Below are positions 30,901-41,444 of a stretch of DNA of 64,000 bases, piece after piece. The stretch lies in NCBI GenBank assembly GCA_019096065.1, contig JAGUCH010000002.1, forward strand, positions 16,194,501-16,258,500, written 5' to 3'. Origin of the DNA: Paracyclopina nana. Taxonomy: Eukaryota > Arthropoda > Copepoda > Cyclopoida > Cyclopettidae. Numbering within the stretch: the first letter of the stretch is position 1; each line of letters opens with the position of its first letter. Below the pieces are notes generated by a model. That model searched no databases. It was not told the origin of the DNA and saw only the letters and a program-made list of their open reading frames with translations. The translations under genes were made by a program, and so were the position numbers.

Positions 30901-33900
30901 TTTCTTTTCTAGTGCATTTAGGGAAATTTTTACTTCATAAATTTTTTTTTCATAAAATAAGAAATACTTAAATTGAAAAATGGAACAAAAAATATTTATG
31001 GTGTTTTTGATTTATATTTCTTAAATACTTAACATACTTTTTCCTATTTACCATTCTATTTGACGTTTTTTGCCAAAATTACTCGCCTAGGCGAGTATTT
31101 TCTCAACCCTATGGGAGGCTTTTTTTGCAAAATTACTCGCCTAGGCGAGTATTTTGGCTGAAATGGTCCAATACGGGTCAAAAAGGACTAGCCTAGGCGA
31201 GTCCTTTTTTTACAGACCATATTTCTGACCATTTTTCAGGCCACTTTTCAACTACTCTTCATTTAACTATTGTTATCGCTATTCCATCATTTCATTTCTT
31301 ACATTTTTTGTGGACATTTTTTCAAGTAACTCTTTGACCCAGTTTTTCATCAGCCTTTTAGGCCGCAACTCAAATCATTTCTGACACTTTTGTGAAGACT
31401 TTGATGACTTTTGGCAGACTTGTCCAGATGAAATTGCCTTTTTGGTAACAATCGTACAATTACAGCCCTCGCAGGCTCGGGCTAGTAAAGCTGTACTCGA
31501 GTTTTCCCATTTTAAAATCCTCGCTCAGCTATTTAATGACCCTACTTTACGTGCCCCAGCTCAAAATAAATAACTATTATATGATGGAAAGCAATTTTTG
31601 CATGTATAATTCAGTTTACCAATTCGTCTCAGTTCATATTACTGCACATATATAAACGAACTGACGTTTAACTTTATGAAGTGACACACATTTTAAAGTA
31701 TTCTATAAGGTGTGTTGCTCCTCTGCTACCATTATAATGCCCAAGAAGTAAATCCGATTGCAGAAAAAATGAGAAAAAATGCCATGCGTGGGGATCGAAC
31801 CCTGAACGCCAGGATTAGGAGTCTGGCGCTCTAAGTTGTTGTTAGAATTCCATTTTATTCTTCTTCTAAGCTGAGCTAAGCTTAGTAGAAGAGTAGAGTC
31901 TCTATCAGAGATACCAGACATAACTTGATCTGACAGATCTTTTAGCTCCAAAAAGTGCCAAATTCAAAATGCACAATTTTTAATTTATTTATTAAAGCTT
32001 TCAACTACTCATGCCCTACTGAGGGCCTCTCAACCCAAGCCTTCAAAGTAATGGATCAGATGCTAAGTCAAGATTGCCTGGTCTGGTAACTTCATTAACA
32101 TTTGAAAATTACTTTCCATCATATAAAATCGTATATATATGTAAAAAAATTATAAAACAGGCTTACAAAATATCTGAGCTCATTTTGCAAAGTAAAAATC
32201 TCGTAGCATCACTTGGCTCTCGCAAGCTTGAGCCCGCAAAGTTGCCACTCATTTTTTACTTTACAAAATTTGCTCAGCTATTTTATTAGCTTGTTTTATA
32301 AATTGTTAACATATATAAATAGATATTATTCAAACACTCAAATATCTCATAACAGTATGTATACAAAAATCTATGCACTGAGTAGTGGAACATAAAATAG
32401 GGCTGCTAAAATTAAATTTTGCCAGTTTTCTGCGGACCTAATTTCGAACGCAGACTAAAATTCGAGCGGACTTAAATAAAAAAATCTCGAGACTAGGCCC
32501 GGTTCACCTACAAATTACGATCGAAATTGCAGGATATTTTTTGTCTAAATATTTTGAATTCACCTTAATGTTTAAGCACAATTTCAAAGAAAAAATAAGG
32601 TAATAATAATATCATTGTAATTTTCTTTCAAATTAGGCTGTAATTTTGTAGGTGAACCGAGCCTTAATTTTGATAGGACATAAAAACTTTATAATTATTA
32701 TATGTTGTGAACACTACTTATTTTGGTCATTTTTTGTTTTGGCTGCATCTAGGGGCACTTCCTAAATAAAAGTTATTTGATTTTTTGAAAAATTGGTACT
32801 AGTTGCAAGAATTAAGTTTGTATGTTACAAAATTCATTTTTCACCTCTGAAAATCAAATTTTATTATAATTATTGGCAGTGGTAAGCAACTTTTATTTTT
32901 AAGATACTTTTATAATAAACATACATCAGTCTTGTTTAATCTTACATATTTGTTAAATGAACTTAAATATATTGAGCTGAAAATGAAATTTTATTATAAA
33001 TATGTGGTACATTCAACAACTTTTATCATTGTCATGATAGTGTTGGATCATTTTTGGGGGTACTTTTAACAGTAAATGTATTAGTTTTTATGAAATAACT
33101 ACCCCTAAAATCGAGAACACCTAGGTATGACAATAATAAAAATTGCTCCTTATACCCCATATTTATAATAAAATTTCATTTCCAGTTCATGCATTTTCAT
33201 TTTATCACTCAGAAACTTATGTTTTAAAATTAAACCATTTTTTTCCAAAAATTCTAAAACTTTTATTAAGGAACTACCCCCAGATGCTACCAAAACGAAA
33301 AATGACCAAAATAAGTATTGTTCACAACATATAATAATTATAATAAAATTTCTTTTTTAGGCCATAAATCTGAAGCCTGTAAAACAAAGTTATATTGGCT
33401 AAAATTAGCAACACTTTGACAGTCAATATCTGGCTCTAAACAAAAAAGGGTCATTTTTTTATTCTTTTATATGAAAGTACTAACCATTGGCTGACTCTGT
33501 GCAAAAAATGAAAAAAATTCATCCGCGGGAAGGTTCTCAATTTTGCGCCAAAGTTACCCCCTAAAAATAACATATTGCCCCCTGGAGCACAGTGGGCATG
33601 CATGACTACAACTTTTATCCCATTTCCCAAGAGACCCTTAGGGGGTATAACAATGCACAAAAAATGGGTTGATAAAAGTTGCCTCATGTGGCCACCAGGG
33701 GGGTCCAAAGTTTTACTACATAAGAATTTCTCCACACTTTGGGGGCATGTATCTCCCCTCCCAGGGGTCCCAAGGCAAAACCCTTTGGCACAGTGAGTAT
33801 CTAGGGGTAGCCCCTCAAGATGGTCCATAAGATTTTTGAAAAGCTGTCGGAGCCACTAGACTCCTTCTGCACTGCTATGGGATTCTCACTCTTAATTTCG

Positions 33901-35994
33901 AGCGTACTTATTCTCGAATGGACCTAAATTAACGCGGGTACGGTATTTCGTAATGCGTACTTTTATATCGAAGGACCCTAAAAATGTGGCTATTTTAAGC
34001 TTATTTGTGAAGATTTGGAGAATATTAACCAAACTTGGCAATTTTTGTTGTGAGAAATATGGCTACAAGCCGCTCAAATGTTCTGCTTTTCTGTTCACCC
34101 TATTTATTTTTATTTTTGCATTAACAATGTTCTGCCTCAAACGCTAATTGGCTAGTAATGGGTGGAACCGGAATTTTTCCACTTAATCATATTCAAATAA
34201 AAAAATACATCGAAAGAGTGGACCAAATCGTATTCATATTCAAATCAATAAATAAATAGAAAGAGAGGACAAAAATTGTAAGATTTGCAAGCTAGTGCCG
34301 CTTTTCATGAAACAGACCTCATTAAAACTGAAAAGAAGGATCTAAATTACTTACTCTGACGTAATCACTTTTCCCACCAATGCACGCATCATGCAGGGGA
34401 ATAAAACCAAGCTTGTCGCTGATGTTCACAATTGATGGACAAGAGTCGACTAGTGCTTTGATTGCTTCAAGATTACCGTCATCTTTGACCAAAGCGTGGA
34501 GTTGAGTCTCTCCTGAAAAATGCGAGGAATTTAAGAAAAAAATCAGAAGCTACTTTTCAAACGCTCAATTAAAGTACCTTTGCTATTGATGTTTTTTACT
34601 TTTGGTGCACTGTCATGGATGCGACTGAGGGCTTCATCCTCAAGCTCGTCCTCAGGATCGCTTGAAAGAATGAGTTCATCATTACTTTTGGGTTTGTACT
34701 TTTCCAAGAACTCGAGGAGACTCGAAACATCCAGCGAGTCTCCTTTTTCCATATGAGTGAATAACTCGTCCTTGCTGTCTTCATCCGTAGCATATTCGTA
34801 GGCATTTTTTAAATGATTGGAAATAACGGAAATTTCCTCCTTCTGGCGAATTGAGCATCTTAACACGCCCAATGCGCTGTCTTCAGCAGATTTGAGGTTG
34901 TATTCTTTCGCCATTTCAATTTCTTTCGAGTACCACGTCGATGCTTCTTGCCAGCATTTCATATCCTCATAAAGTGCACCAATCGTGTAGAGAAGATTGG
35001 CTCTCTTTTCGACATTATCAAGTGGGAAAGTTTTCTCAGCCTTGATGTAATACTTTAGAGCCAGCCTTTTAAAACCAATGATACTATGGTCATAGAGATC
35101 AGCGATATCTTCATACAGTGCAGCAAGTCTTTCTGGAGAGGCTGTAATTTCCATTTCATTGAACTTATTCTTGAGCTTGCTGACATGCTTGTGAACGAGC
35201 ACAATTTTACTCTCAGTTGATCGCCGCGAAGGGCTTGTCTTGTGGTTTCTAAAAATGTTGTCAGCCTTTGTAAAATGCTCCTCAGCTCTAGCTTGCATCC
35301 GGATGTGTTCCATAGTAAGGTCTGCATTGAAATTATAAAAGGTGTCGTCCTTCTCGCCCAGGCTCAGTTGCTGCAAAGTTGCCTTACATTTCTTGAAGGA
35401 GCTTTCAGCCGCATTGAAGTCTTCTTTCTCAAGGTTGTAGCGCAAATGTGCATACTGCAAATTGAACAGATCTGAATTCAGGTTGGCGCTCTTGGCCACC
35501 ATCTCGCATTCAGTATAGACCTGAACAGACTTTTCGTGATTCCCTATGGTAGTTTCAAGGTAATACAAGTTGAGCAAGCTTCTTGCTTTCATCTCCTTCT
35601 TGGATTTCTCACACAGACTTCCAGGAATTTTGGCGATGGACTGCTTCAGATAGTCCCTGGCCTTTTGGGCAATTTCGTCTCTTTCGCTGTAGCGGCAAGA
35701 CTGGCCATTCGCCTTATCCAAATAGGCGGTTCCAATTGTGACCAGTGATCTTTGAATTTCATCCTCGCGACCATTGATCGTGGCAACTTTCTTGTACTGT
35801 TCAGCCGCTTCAATGGCTGCATCGAACTCATCTAAGAGCTGGTTAGATTCAGCAAGTCCCCTGTACACATCGATAAGTCTTCTGTCATTCTGCTTCAATT
35901 GCTTTTCAACCTTGATATATAACCGCTTAGCTTCTTTGAAGTTTCTCAGTTGAAAGTGTCGGTTGGCAGACTCCAATAATGCATCGTCACCCAT
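27992..35994 (-). CDS. TONSL: Tonsoku-like protein TONSL, 1125 aa, three exons
   Basis: TONSL with MMS22L repairs stalled replication forks; its ankyrin domain reads newly made histone H4 unmethylated at Lys20. Exons 34578-35994, 34355-34512 and 27992-29794 join in frame (phases 1 and 0). N-terminal TPR repeats fill about residues 1-400 (NRHFQLRNFKEAKRLYIKVE, RANLLYTIGALYEDMKCW). Ankyrin repeats follow at about 473-600 (GETQLHALV, GFIPLHDACIGG, NITPLMDSCYVG). Then come an acidic low-complexity region, a ubiquitin-like domain at about 785-855 (VVDIDGHLLRVVIDRTLTV) and C-terminal leucine-rich repeats (LSQLDVSNNGL, LDHLNVSHNFL, MQRLNVSNNRLG). This is the canonical TONSL order; the human protein is somewhat longer (about 1380). 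Intron 2 is 4.56 kb, far larger than its neighbours. The gene shares a promoter with the MTMR gene. Confidence 0.92.
31081..31204. repeat. Cluster of three perfect or near-perfect palindromes
   Basis: ACTCGCCTAGGCGAGT, a perfect 16 bp palindrome, occurs at 31081-31096 and 31135-31150. GGACTAGCCTAGGCGAGTCC at 31185-31204 is a third with a single mismatch. Spacing is 50-54 bp and all are centred on CCTAGG. Confidence 0.85.
31785..31885 (-). other. tRNA-like sequence (pseudo-tRNA or SINE head) with expanded D loop
   Basis: On the minus strand: an A-box-like TTAGCTCAGCTTAG (31866-31879), an insertion of about 35 nt in the D loop, an anticodon arm CCAGA-CTCCTAA-TCCTGG (anticodon CCT, one extra base), and a B box GGTTCGATCCC (31791-31801). 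The acceptor stem ends do not pair. It is therefore not a functional tRNA gene and may be a decayed tRNA or tRNA-derived SINE. Confidence 0.5.
32496..32663. mobile_element. MITE-like element with about 24 bp terminal inverted repeats
   Basis: The left end GGCCCGGTTCACCTACAAAT and the right end (reverse strand) GGCTCGGTTCACCTACAAAA are inverted repeats bounding 168 bp of AT-rich non-coding sequence. The target duplication is unclear. Confidence 0.65.
32689..33348. mobile_element. Foldback element, about 660 bp with about 90 bp inverted arms
   Basis: The left arm (32689-32778) and right arm (33259-33348, reverse strand) both read TTATAATTATTATATGTTGT and go on through TTATTTTGGTCATTTTT and GCATCTRGGGG with few differences. 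The interior is AT-rich and non-coding. Confidence 0.7.
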
Positions 35995-36439
35995 TTTTAA
36001 GCCTGTAATTCAACCCTTTGCTCAAAATTATCAAGATAAAGTCAGCGGGCTTATTTGTTTATGTGCCTCGAAGTCACAGCGATGACGCTGCCATTTCGCG
36101 GATAATAAGCAATTGTTCGCCAAAACAGTCACAACAAAAATTGCCTTAGTCACGTCGAAGTTACCAGTGGCTCAACTTTACAGAAGAAATAATTTCAAGT
36201 CAAGTGGGAAAGTCAAAACAGCCTTGAAAGCTCACTGAATGGCGCGTTGTGTCGAAAAAGGCGCGTTTACTTTCATCATTTCTCTTTTGAATATGGCCCT
36301 GGGAAAAGGCAGACCGACACATGATGAGGCAGAAGCTGCGCAGTTATCGACGTCTTTGCGCCACCATTATTGCAAATCGGCCAGCCTTTGACATTCTTTG
36401 TACTATGTGAACAAGACTCGCGAGGTCAAAGGAGTCATA
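35995..36439. promoter_or_regulatory. Shared divergent promoter region of TONSL and the MTMR gene
   Basis: 445 bp between start codons. Contains TTTCGCGG (36094-36101), close to an E2F site, and two GGCGCG motifs (36241-36268). E2F control would suit an S-phase gene such as TONSL, but these are short matches. Confidence 0.35.
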
Positions 36440-39400
36440 ATGGATGACGGAGGCGGTGGCGACTGCGAAGACAAGGGAGGCAAAGTGCCAGAAGCCTCAG
36501 AGTCTCCCGTCATGGCCGTTCCGTGTGCGCTTGTTCCTGGCGAGATTGTCAGCCACGTCGGCACCACCAGGGACGGCAATTGCATCGTCCTCACCAACTA
36601 CAGAGTGTACGCCTCGTCCTCCGCCAAGACCGTGGGCGAAGACGCAGTCGGCGGCGCCTTCATCAACGTGCCCCTGTCATGCGTCGAGTCGGTGGAGGCT
36701 CGTGACCTCTTTTTCATCCACATCATGTGCAAGGACTCCAGATATTATCGCGTGTCATTTAGCGACAATTCGGCCTGCGAGGATTGGCAGAGGCGGCTGT
36801 TGGCGGCCATAAGCTCGCAAACGTCCTCCATTGAGGATGCCTTCGCCCTCGTCCACTTCAAATGGGCAGTGGAGGCTCAGTTCGAAGAGCTGGAGGAAGA
36901 CTACGTCTCGCCCGCCGCTCTCAGTGACACCTATTGTGATACCTTTCGTCACGAGGTCGCCCGCCTCGGTTTCGACCTCAACGTGGCTTGGCGAATGTCA
37001 CCGGTGAACAAAGACTTCAGCTTCTGCCCTACTTACCCTCCAGAAATTCTCGTGCCCAACTGCATCGATGACAAGATTCTTGTCAAGGTGGCCTCGTTCA
37101 GGTCAGCCCGAAGGGTACCCGCTGTCGTCTGGAGACATGGACTCACCGGCGCCGTTCTGGCCCGCTGCTCCCAGCCCGAGGTGGGCTGGTTGGGATGGAG
37201 GAGTGCTGACGACGAGGCACTTGTCAGAGCAATCGCAGATGCCTCTGCCTACGACCAGCCGGGAGTCCACCAGTCTTTCCAATTGTCCGATGACGCGGTA
37301 GGCATTTGCGACGAGAAAACAGATGTGTCCAGCCTTGAAGGCGTCCCGTCCCTCAAGGATCTGTCGGCCGAAGTGGCTGCGACCGTGGCGAAGAATGCCA
37401 AGGTGCTAATCGTTGATGCGAGGAGCTATCCTGCGGCTGTGGGCAATCGGGCCCGCGGGGGCGGCGTGGAGTGCATTGAGTACTATCCGTTCGCGGAAAT
37501 CATCTTCATGTCACTTGGGAATATTCATAATATTCGCAAGAGTTTCCAAGCCCTGCGAAGCTTGTGCAACCAGACTCCGGCCGAGGCCTTTAGCGGGGGG
37601 TCGGGATGGCTGGCCGCTTTGGACGCAACCAAATGGCTGTATCACATTTCGGGTCTTTTGAAAGCTGCCACCAGAGTGGCCACAGCCTTGCACAACGAGG
37701 GCCGTTCAGGTAGGAAATAAGACATTTGAAATTGCTACATTATCTACTGTGAAATATTCGGTAGTTGTTGTGCATTGCTCTGATGGATGGGACCGGACTC
37801 CTCAGTTGGTGTCCCTGGCCCAGCTGATGCTTGATCCATACTACCGGTCCATCGACGGATTTCGAACATTGGTGGAAATTTGCTGGCTCGACTTTGGTCA
37901 TAAGATGGCCGATCGCAACGGAACGGTTTTGGGAGTTGACGACCCCAACGAAAGAGCGCCCATATTCCTACAGGTGAGCCCTGCACAAATCATGCCCCTC
38001 TTACTCTAGTTAAGCAAAGTCATTTTAGTGGCTGGATTGCGTCCATCAACTGCTCCTTCAATTCCCATGTCACTTTGAGTTCAACTTGAGCTTCCTGGTA
38101 AAGTTGGCCCAGCACTCGTACTCTTCCCTATTCGGGACCTTCCTATGTAACTTTTTGTCTGAGCGTCGCCGGCTGAAGGTTGCCGAAAAGACGAGGTCTG
38201 TGTGGGATTACCTCGACCATCACCAAGTCAAATTCCGAAACTTCCTCTTCGAGGGCCGGTTGCCCAAGAGGACAGTGGACCCGATTTGGCCTCGATGCGA
38301 GGTCCGGGATCTGCTCCTCTGGAAGGATGTGTATGTCGTGTCAGATCTTAAGTCAAGCTTGTCACCAGCCTCGCCCGCATTAGTCCCCTCGATGACGACC
38401 AACACTGCGTCAACGGCCTCCTCGTCAGGCATGAACAGCCGCTGCGAGGACGCCCCCGGCAGCAGCTCGGATCAAGTGGACTCTGGAGCCAACAGCTCGC
38501 GGGAGGACGAGGAGAATCCCAAAAGTGACTTGAAGATGGTACGCGATGAGCTTCAAAAGCTGGAGAAGCAGGACTCCTGCCTGCTCACAACTACCAATAA
38601 CTACGATAGTGATTTGACCATATGTGATACGAGCCAAAGAGCCTCCTTGCTCGGAGCAGTCGCCCAGCTTCGGCTGGGTCAGCAGCAGGCCCGAGCAATC
38701 GAAAGCTCTACCGACACCCTGGTGGCTGAGGTTGACGAACGACAGGTATCACATGCAGCAGTTACGTCTGACACCACCGAAGACCGGCCACCCCTACCAG
38801 ACACGGTGGAAGTTGAGTCAGCTTTAAGCTCTTCCGCCCAGACGACGACGACGACGACGCAGGAGGAAAATGTGAACGAGGCATGTCATAGCAAGGCACC
38901 ACTTGGAGACAGTCACCCAAATGGTGTGAGCAATGGCCAAACGACGACGAATGGGCACGAGCCCCCCAAGAATGACCCCCCGTCAGGGTGCCCCTCGCAC
39001 TGCCTAATGGGCTGTGATCTGAGTCTGTACTTTAAGGAGCCCATCGATACAGATGGCCTGACCGCGCACCATAACGAGGTCCAGGAACGCCTGGTCCGAA
39101 TTTTCGCCGCCCATCAGGCCGAGGTGCAAGCTCTGCGTCGTGATTTGCAGTCCACTCGCGTGGCTCTGATGCGCCAAAGAGCCGCTGCCAACGGAGCTAG
39201 TCGTGGAACAACTCACAATGGTGACGATTATTTGAGCGTCGACATCGACTCGGCGGCACGAGCCATGGCCATGACAGTGAATGGGTCGGCAATCACCACG
39301 CACTCGGGCTCCTCGTCCACGGGCGCGTGTTCCGATGCCTCGTCCACGTGGGAGGCGGTGGACGAGAAAGAGGCCAATCCCACTCTATGGATTCCGGATC

Positions 39401-39722
39401 ATGCGGTCGTCTCGTGCATGAAGTAAGACGATTAATGAAGGCCGTGCGAGAAAAAGCAATCATATCTTATTCCCATCTTGCTGTTAGGTGCAACACTAGC
39501 TTTTGGTTTGGACGGAGGAAGCATCACTGCCGAAGCTGCGGCCGACTCTTTTGCCGTGACTGCTCCAACCATAATATTCCGATTCCTGAGGAGCAATTGT
39601 ACCACCCCGTGAGGGTTTGCGACGACTGTTTTGAGGAGTTGGGCCGAATCCGAAACAGGGATCAAATTGTGGGGAAGGAGGAGGGAGACCATGAGGCCAA
39701 CGTGGATCACCAAGCATTTTGA
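36440..39722 (+). CDS. Myotubularin-related phosphatase MTMR3/MTMR4 type with FYVE domain, 1035 aa
   Basis: Dephosphorylates PI3P and PI(3,5)P2 on endosomal membranes. Exons 36440-37709, 37765-37973, 38029-39422 and 39488-39722 join in frame (3108 coding bases). The start is the [19 protein letters not shown] domain covers about 28-130 (PGEIVSHVG … [12 protein letters not shown]). The phosphatase domain carries the active-site CX5R at about residue 428 ([10 protein letters not shown]), so the enzyme should be active. Then come a long Ser/Thr-rich linker with a short (ACG)n tract, a coiled coil ([19 protein letters not shown]), and a FYVE zinc finger with all signature parts: W-x2-D (WIPDHAV), [10 protein letters not shown] and RVC. 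PH-GRAM plus phosphatase plus C-terminal FYVE is the MTMR3/4 layout; the sequence does not decide between the two. Confidence 0.92.
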
Positions 39723-39896
39723 GTTTGCACAATATTCGAGTCGTACACACTAAGTATAATCAGGAGATATTTGTTACTCTACGTACTACTACTACTACTA
39801 AATTGCGTACTATTCTAAATTACTACTACTATACAGTATCAAGAGACATTCTATATACACAAAAATATTAGTTGATCATTACGTGTATTCTTTGAA
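39723..39896. other. Convergent 3' flanks of MTMR and RFC2
   Basis: 174 bp between two convergent stop codons, with (CTA)n/(ACT)n runs at 39786-39835. The 3' untranslated regions probably overlap. Confidence 0.5.
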
Positions 39897-41081
39897 TCAT
39901 TCCGGTTTGCTGCTAATCAGGCATAGTCGGGAGAGCAGAGCGGACATTTGCAGCAAAGTGGAGGTGCCTTGAACAATGAGCAAATGCGTCTGGCCAATTT
40001 CCTTGATGAATTCAAGCTTCAAATACTCGGGCAGCTCGTTGTGCGTTTTGCACACTCGGAAGATGTTGGTGATGATGTCTTCGGCCGAGTAGCCAAGACT
40101 CCACAAGTGCTTGACCACTTTGTAGGCAGGGTCCAAGTCAGACTTGGCACAATGACTAAGCATATCCTTGATGAGGAGAGGGTGTGGCTCATCGCACACC
40201 TTGAACACATTCTCCGAGTTCACGTGATCAAAGCCCTCGTGAGTGGACTGGAATGAGAAAGAGTGGATGATGACGTTTGGCACACAAGCAATCAATCATT
40301 GGCATTACCTGCAGATTATTCAAAGCTTGCCTCATATCACCTTGGGAGGTGAACACAATCGCCTCTAAACCATCTTCAGTGTAGCTCACGTTCTCCTTGT
40401 CGCACACGTCGAGCACTTTGGCAAGAATTTGAGCATTGGTTAACCGACTGTAGCGCAGCATTGCGCATCGTGACTGAATGGGCTCGATGATTTTCTCCGA
40501 GGAGTTGGCAGCCAAAGCAAATCGCGTTGTGTTGCTGTAGATTTCCATGGTTCGGCGCAACGCCTGTTGGGCAGCTTCTGTCATCGCGTCAGCCTCGTCC
40601 AAAATGACAATTTTGTGACGTCCCTTCGGCAACGTCACCTTTTGTTGGGCAAACATTTTGATTCGGTTGCGTACGACATCGATGCCACGTTCATTGGAGG
40701 CGTTCAGTTCCAGAACGGCCTCCTTGAATGAGGGCCCTAATAAGTGTCTGGCAAGGCATAAAATGGTCGTTGTTTTGCCCACACCTGCGAAATGAAACTA
40801 AAGTCATGCCGTAACTGTTGATGACATCTTAATTACCAGGCGGACCAGCAATGATGATGTTAGGCACATTGCCCTCCTTGGCAAAGATCGCGAGCCTTGA
40901 CACAGTGTCTGAAAGTAGCAGAGTGAAACGGGATGTTTTCCGAGATTCTGCACCAATAATTACCTTCATTTCCCACGATTTCATTGAACAACTTGGGCCG
41001 GTATTTCTCAATCCAAGGCGAATTTTTTTCCGTCTTGGTCAACTTGGCCGCGGGCTCCTTTTCTCCCGAAGTTTCAGTCAT
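39897..41081 (-). CDS. RFC2: Replication factor C subunit 2, 338 aa
   Basis: One small subunit of the RFC clamp loader that places PCNA on primed DNA in the nucleus. Exons 40964-41081, 40837-40908, 40309-40784 and 39897-40247 join in frame. Walker A is GPPGVGKT, formed across the exon 2/3 junction. The Walker B/DEAD region is [12 protein letters not shown]. The arginine-finger motif SRC is in [13 protein letters not shown]. Box VIII is [14 protein letters not shown]. The segments [28 protein letters not shown] and [16 protein letters not shown] assign it to RFC2 rather than RFC4 or RFC5. Length is close to the human 354 aa. It is divergent from IPO13 (363 bp) and convergent with the MTMR gene. 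Confidence 0.95.
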
Positions 41082-41444
41082 TTTTTTTTGCTTAAAATTG
41101 AAAAGAATAAAATCAAAACAAAAATACACAATTCCCGCAAAACTTTACAAAGAAATCAAAATAGCCACTTGCTTCGAGCTAACACACTTAAGAATGCAAC
41201 GTGGTCTAATAAAAGTCAAGTGGGTCAAATTGAAGGAACGTTCAGCTCAAAGTGTTACCGCTAATCAATGCGGAGAAAACCTTTCTTTTGTGGCATTTTT
41301 CACAAGTATCTGAATTTTATATAGTGTGTCAACTTGTGAAACGGCTGATTCCTGCTGTTTGTTTTCTGTTGATAAAAGCATTTTCTTAGGGTCGCAACCT
41401 CCGACCTCGAATAATTGTTTGAAAGGCTCGACTTCACAGCAGCC
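41082..41444. promoter_or_regulatory. Shared divergent promoter region of RFC2 and IPO13
   Basis: 363 bp between start codons. No clear TATA box or known motif stands out. Confidence 0.35.

Larger units (their letters stand above)
29795..34354 (-). other. TONSL: 4.56 kb TONSL intron filled with repeats
   Basis: Flanked by a GTAAGT donor (minus, 34354) and a pyrimidine-tract CCAG acceptor (29795). It contains no gene. It holds a cluster of three near-identical palindromes (31081-31204), a tRNA-like sequence (31785-31885), a 168 bp MITE-like element (32496-32663), a foldback element (32689-33348) and a G/C-rich patch at 33570-33830. Confidence 0.8.

Noticed and set aside
31785-31885. Functional tRNA-Arg(CCT) gene
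   Set aside because: The acceptor stem does not pair, the anticodon stem has an extra base, and the D loop has a large insertion.
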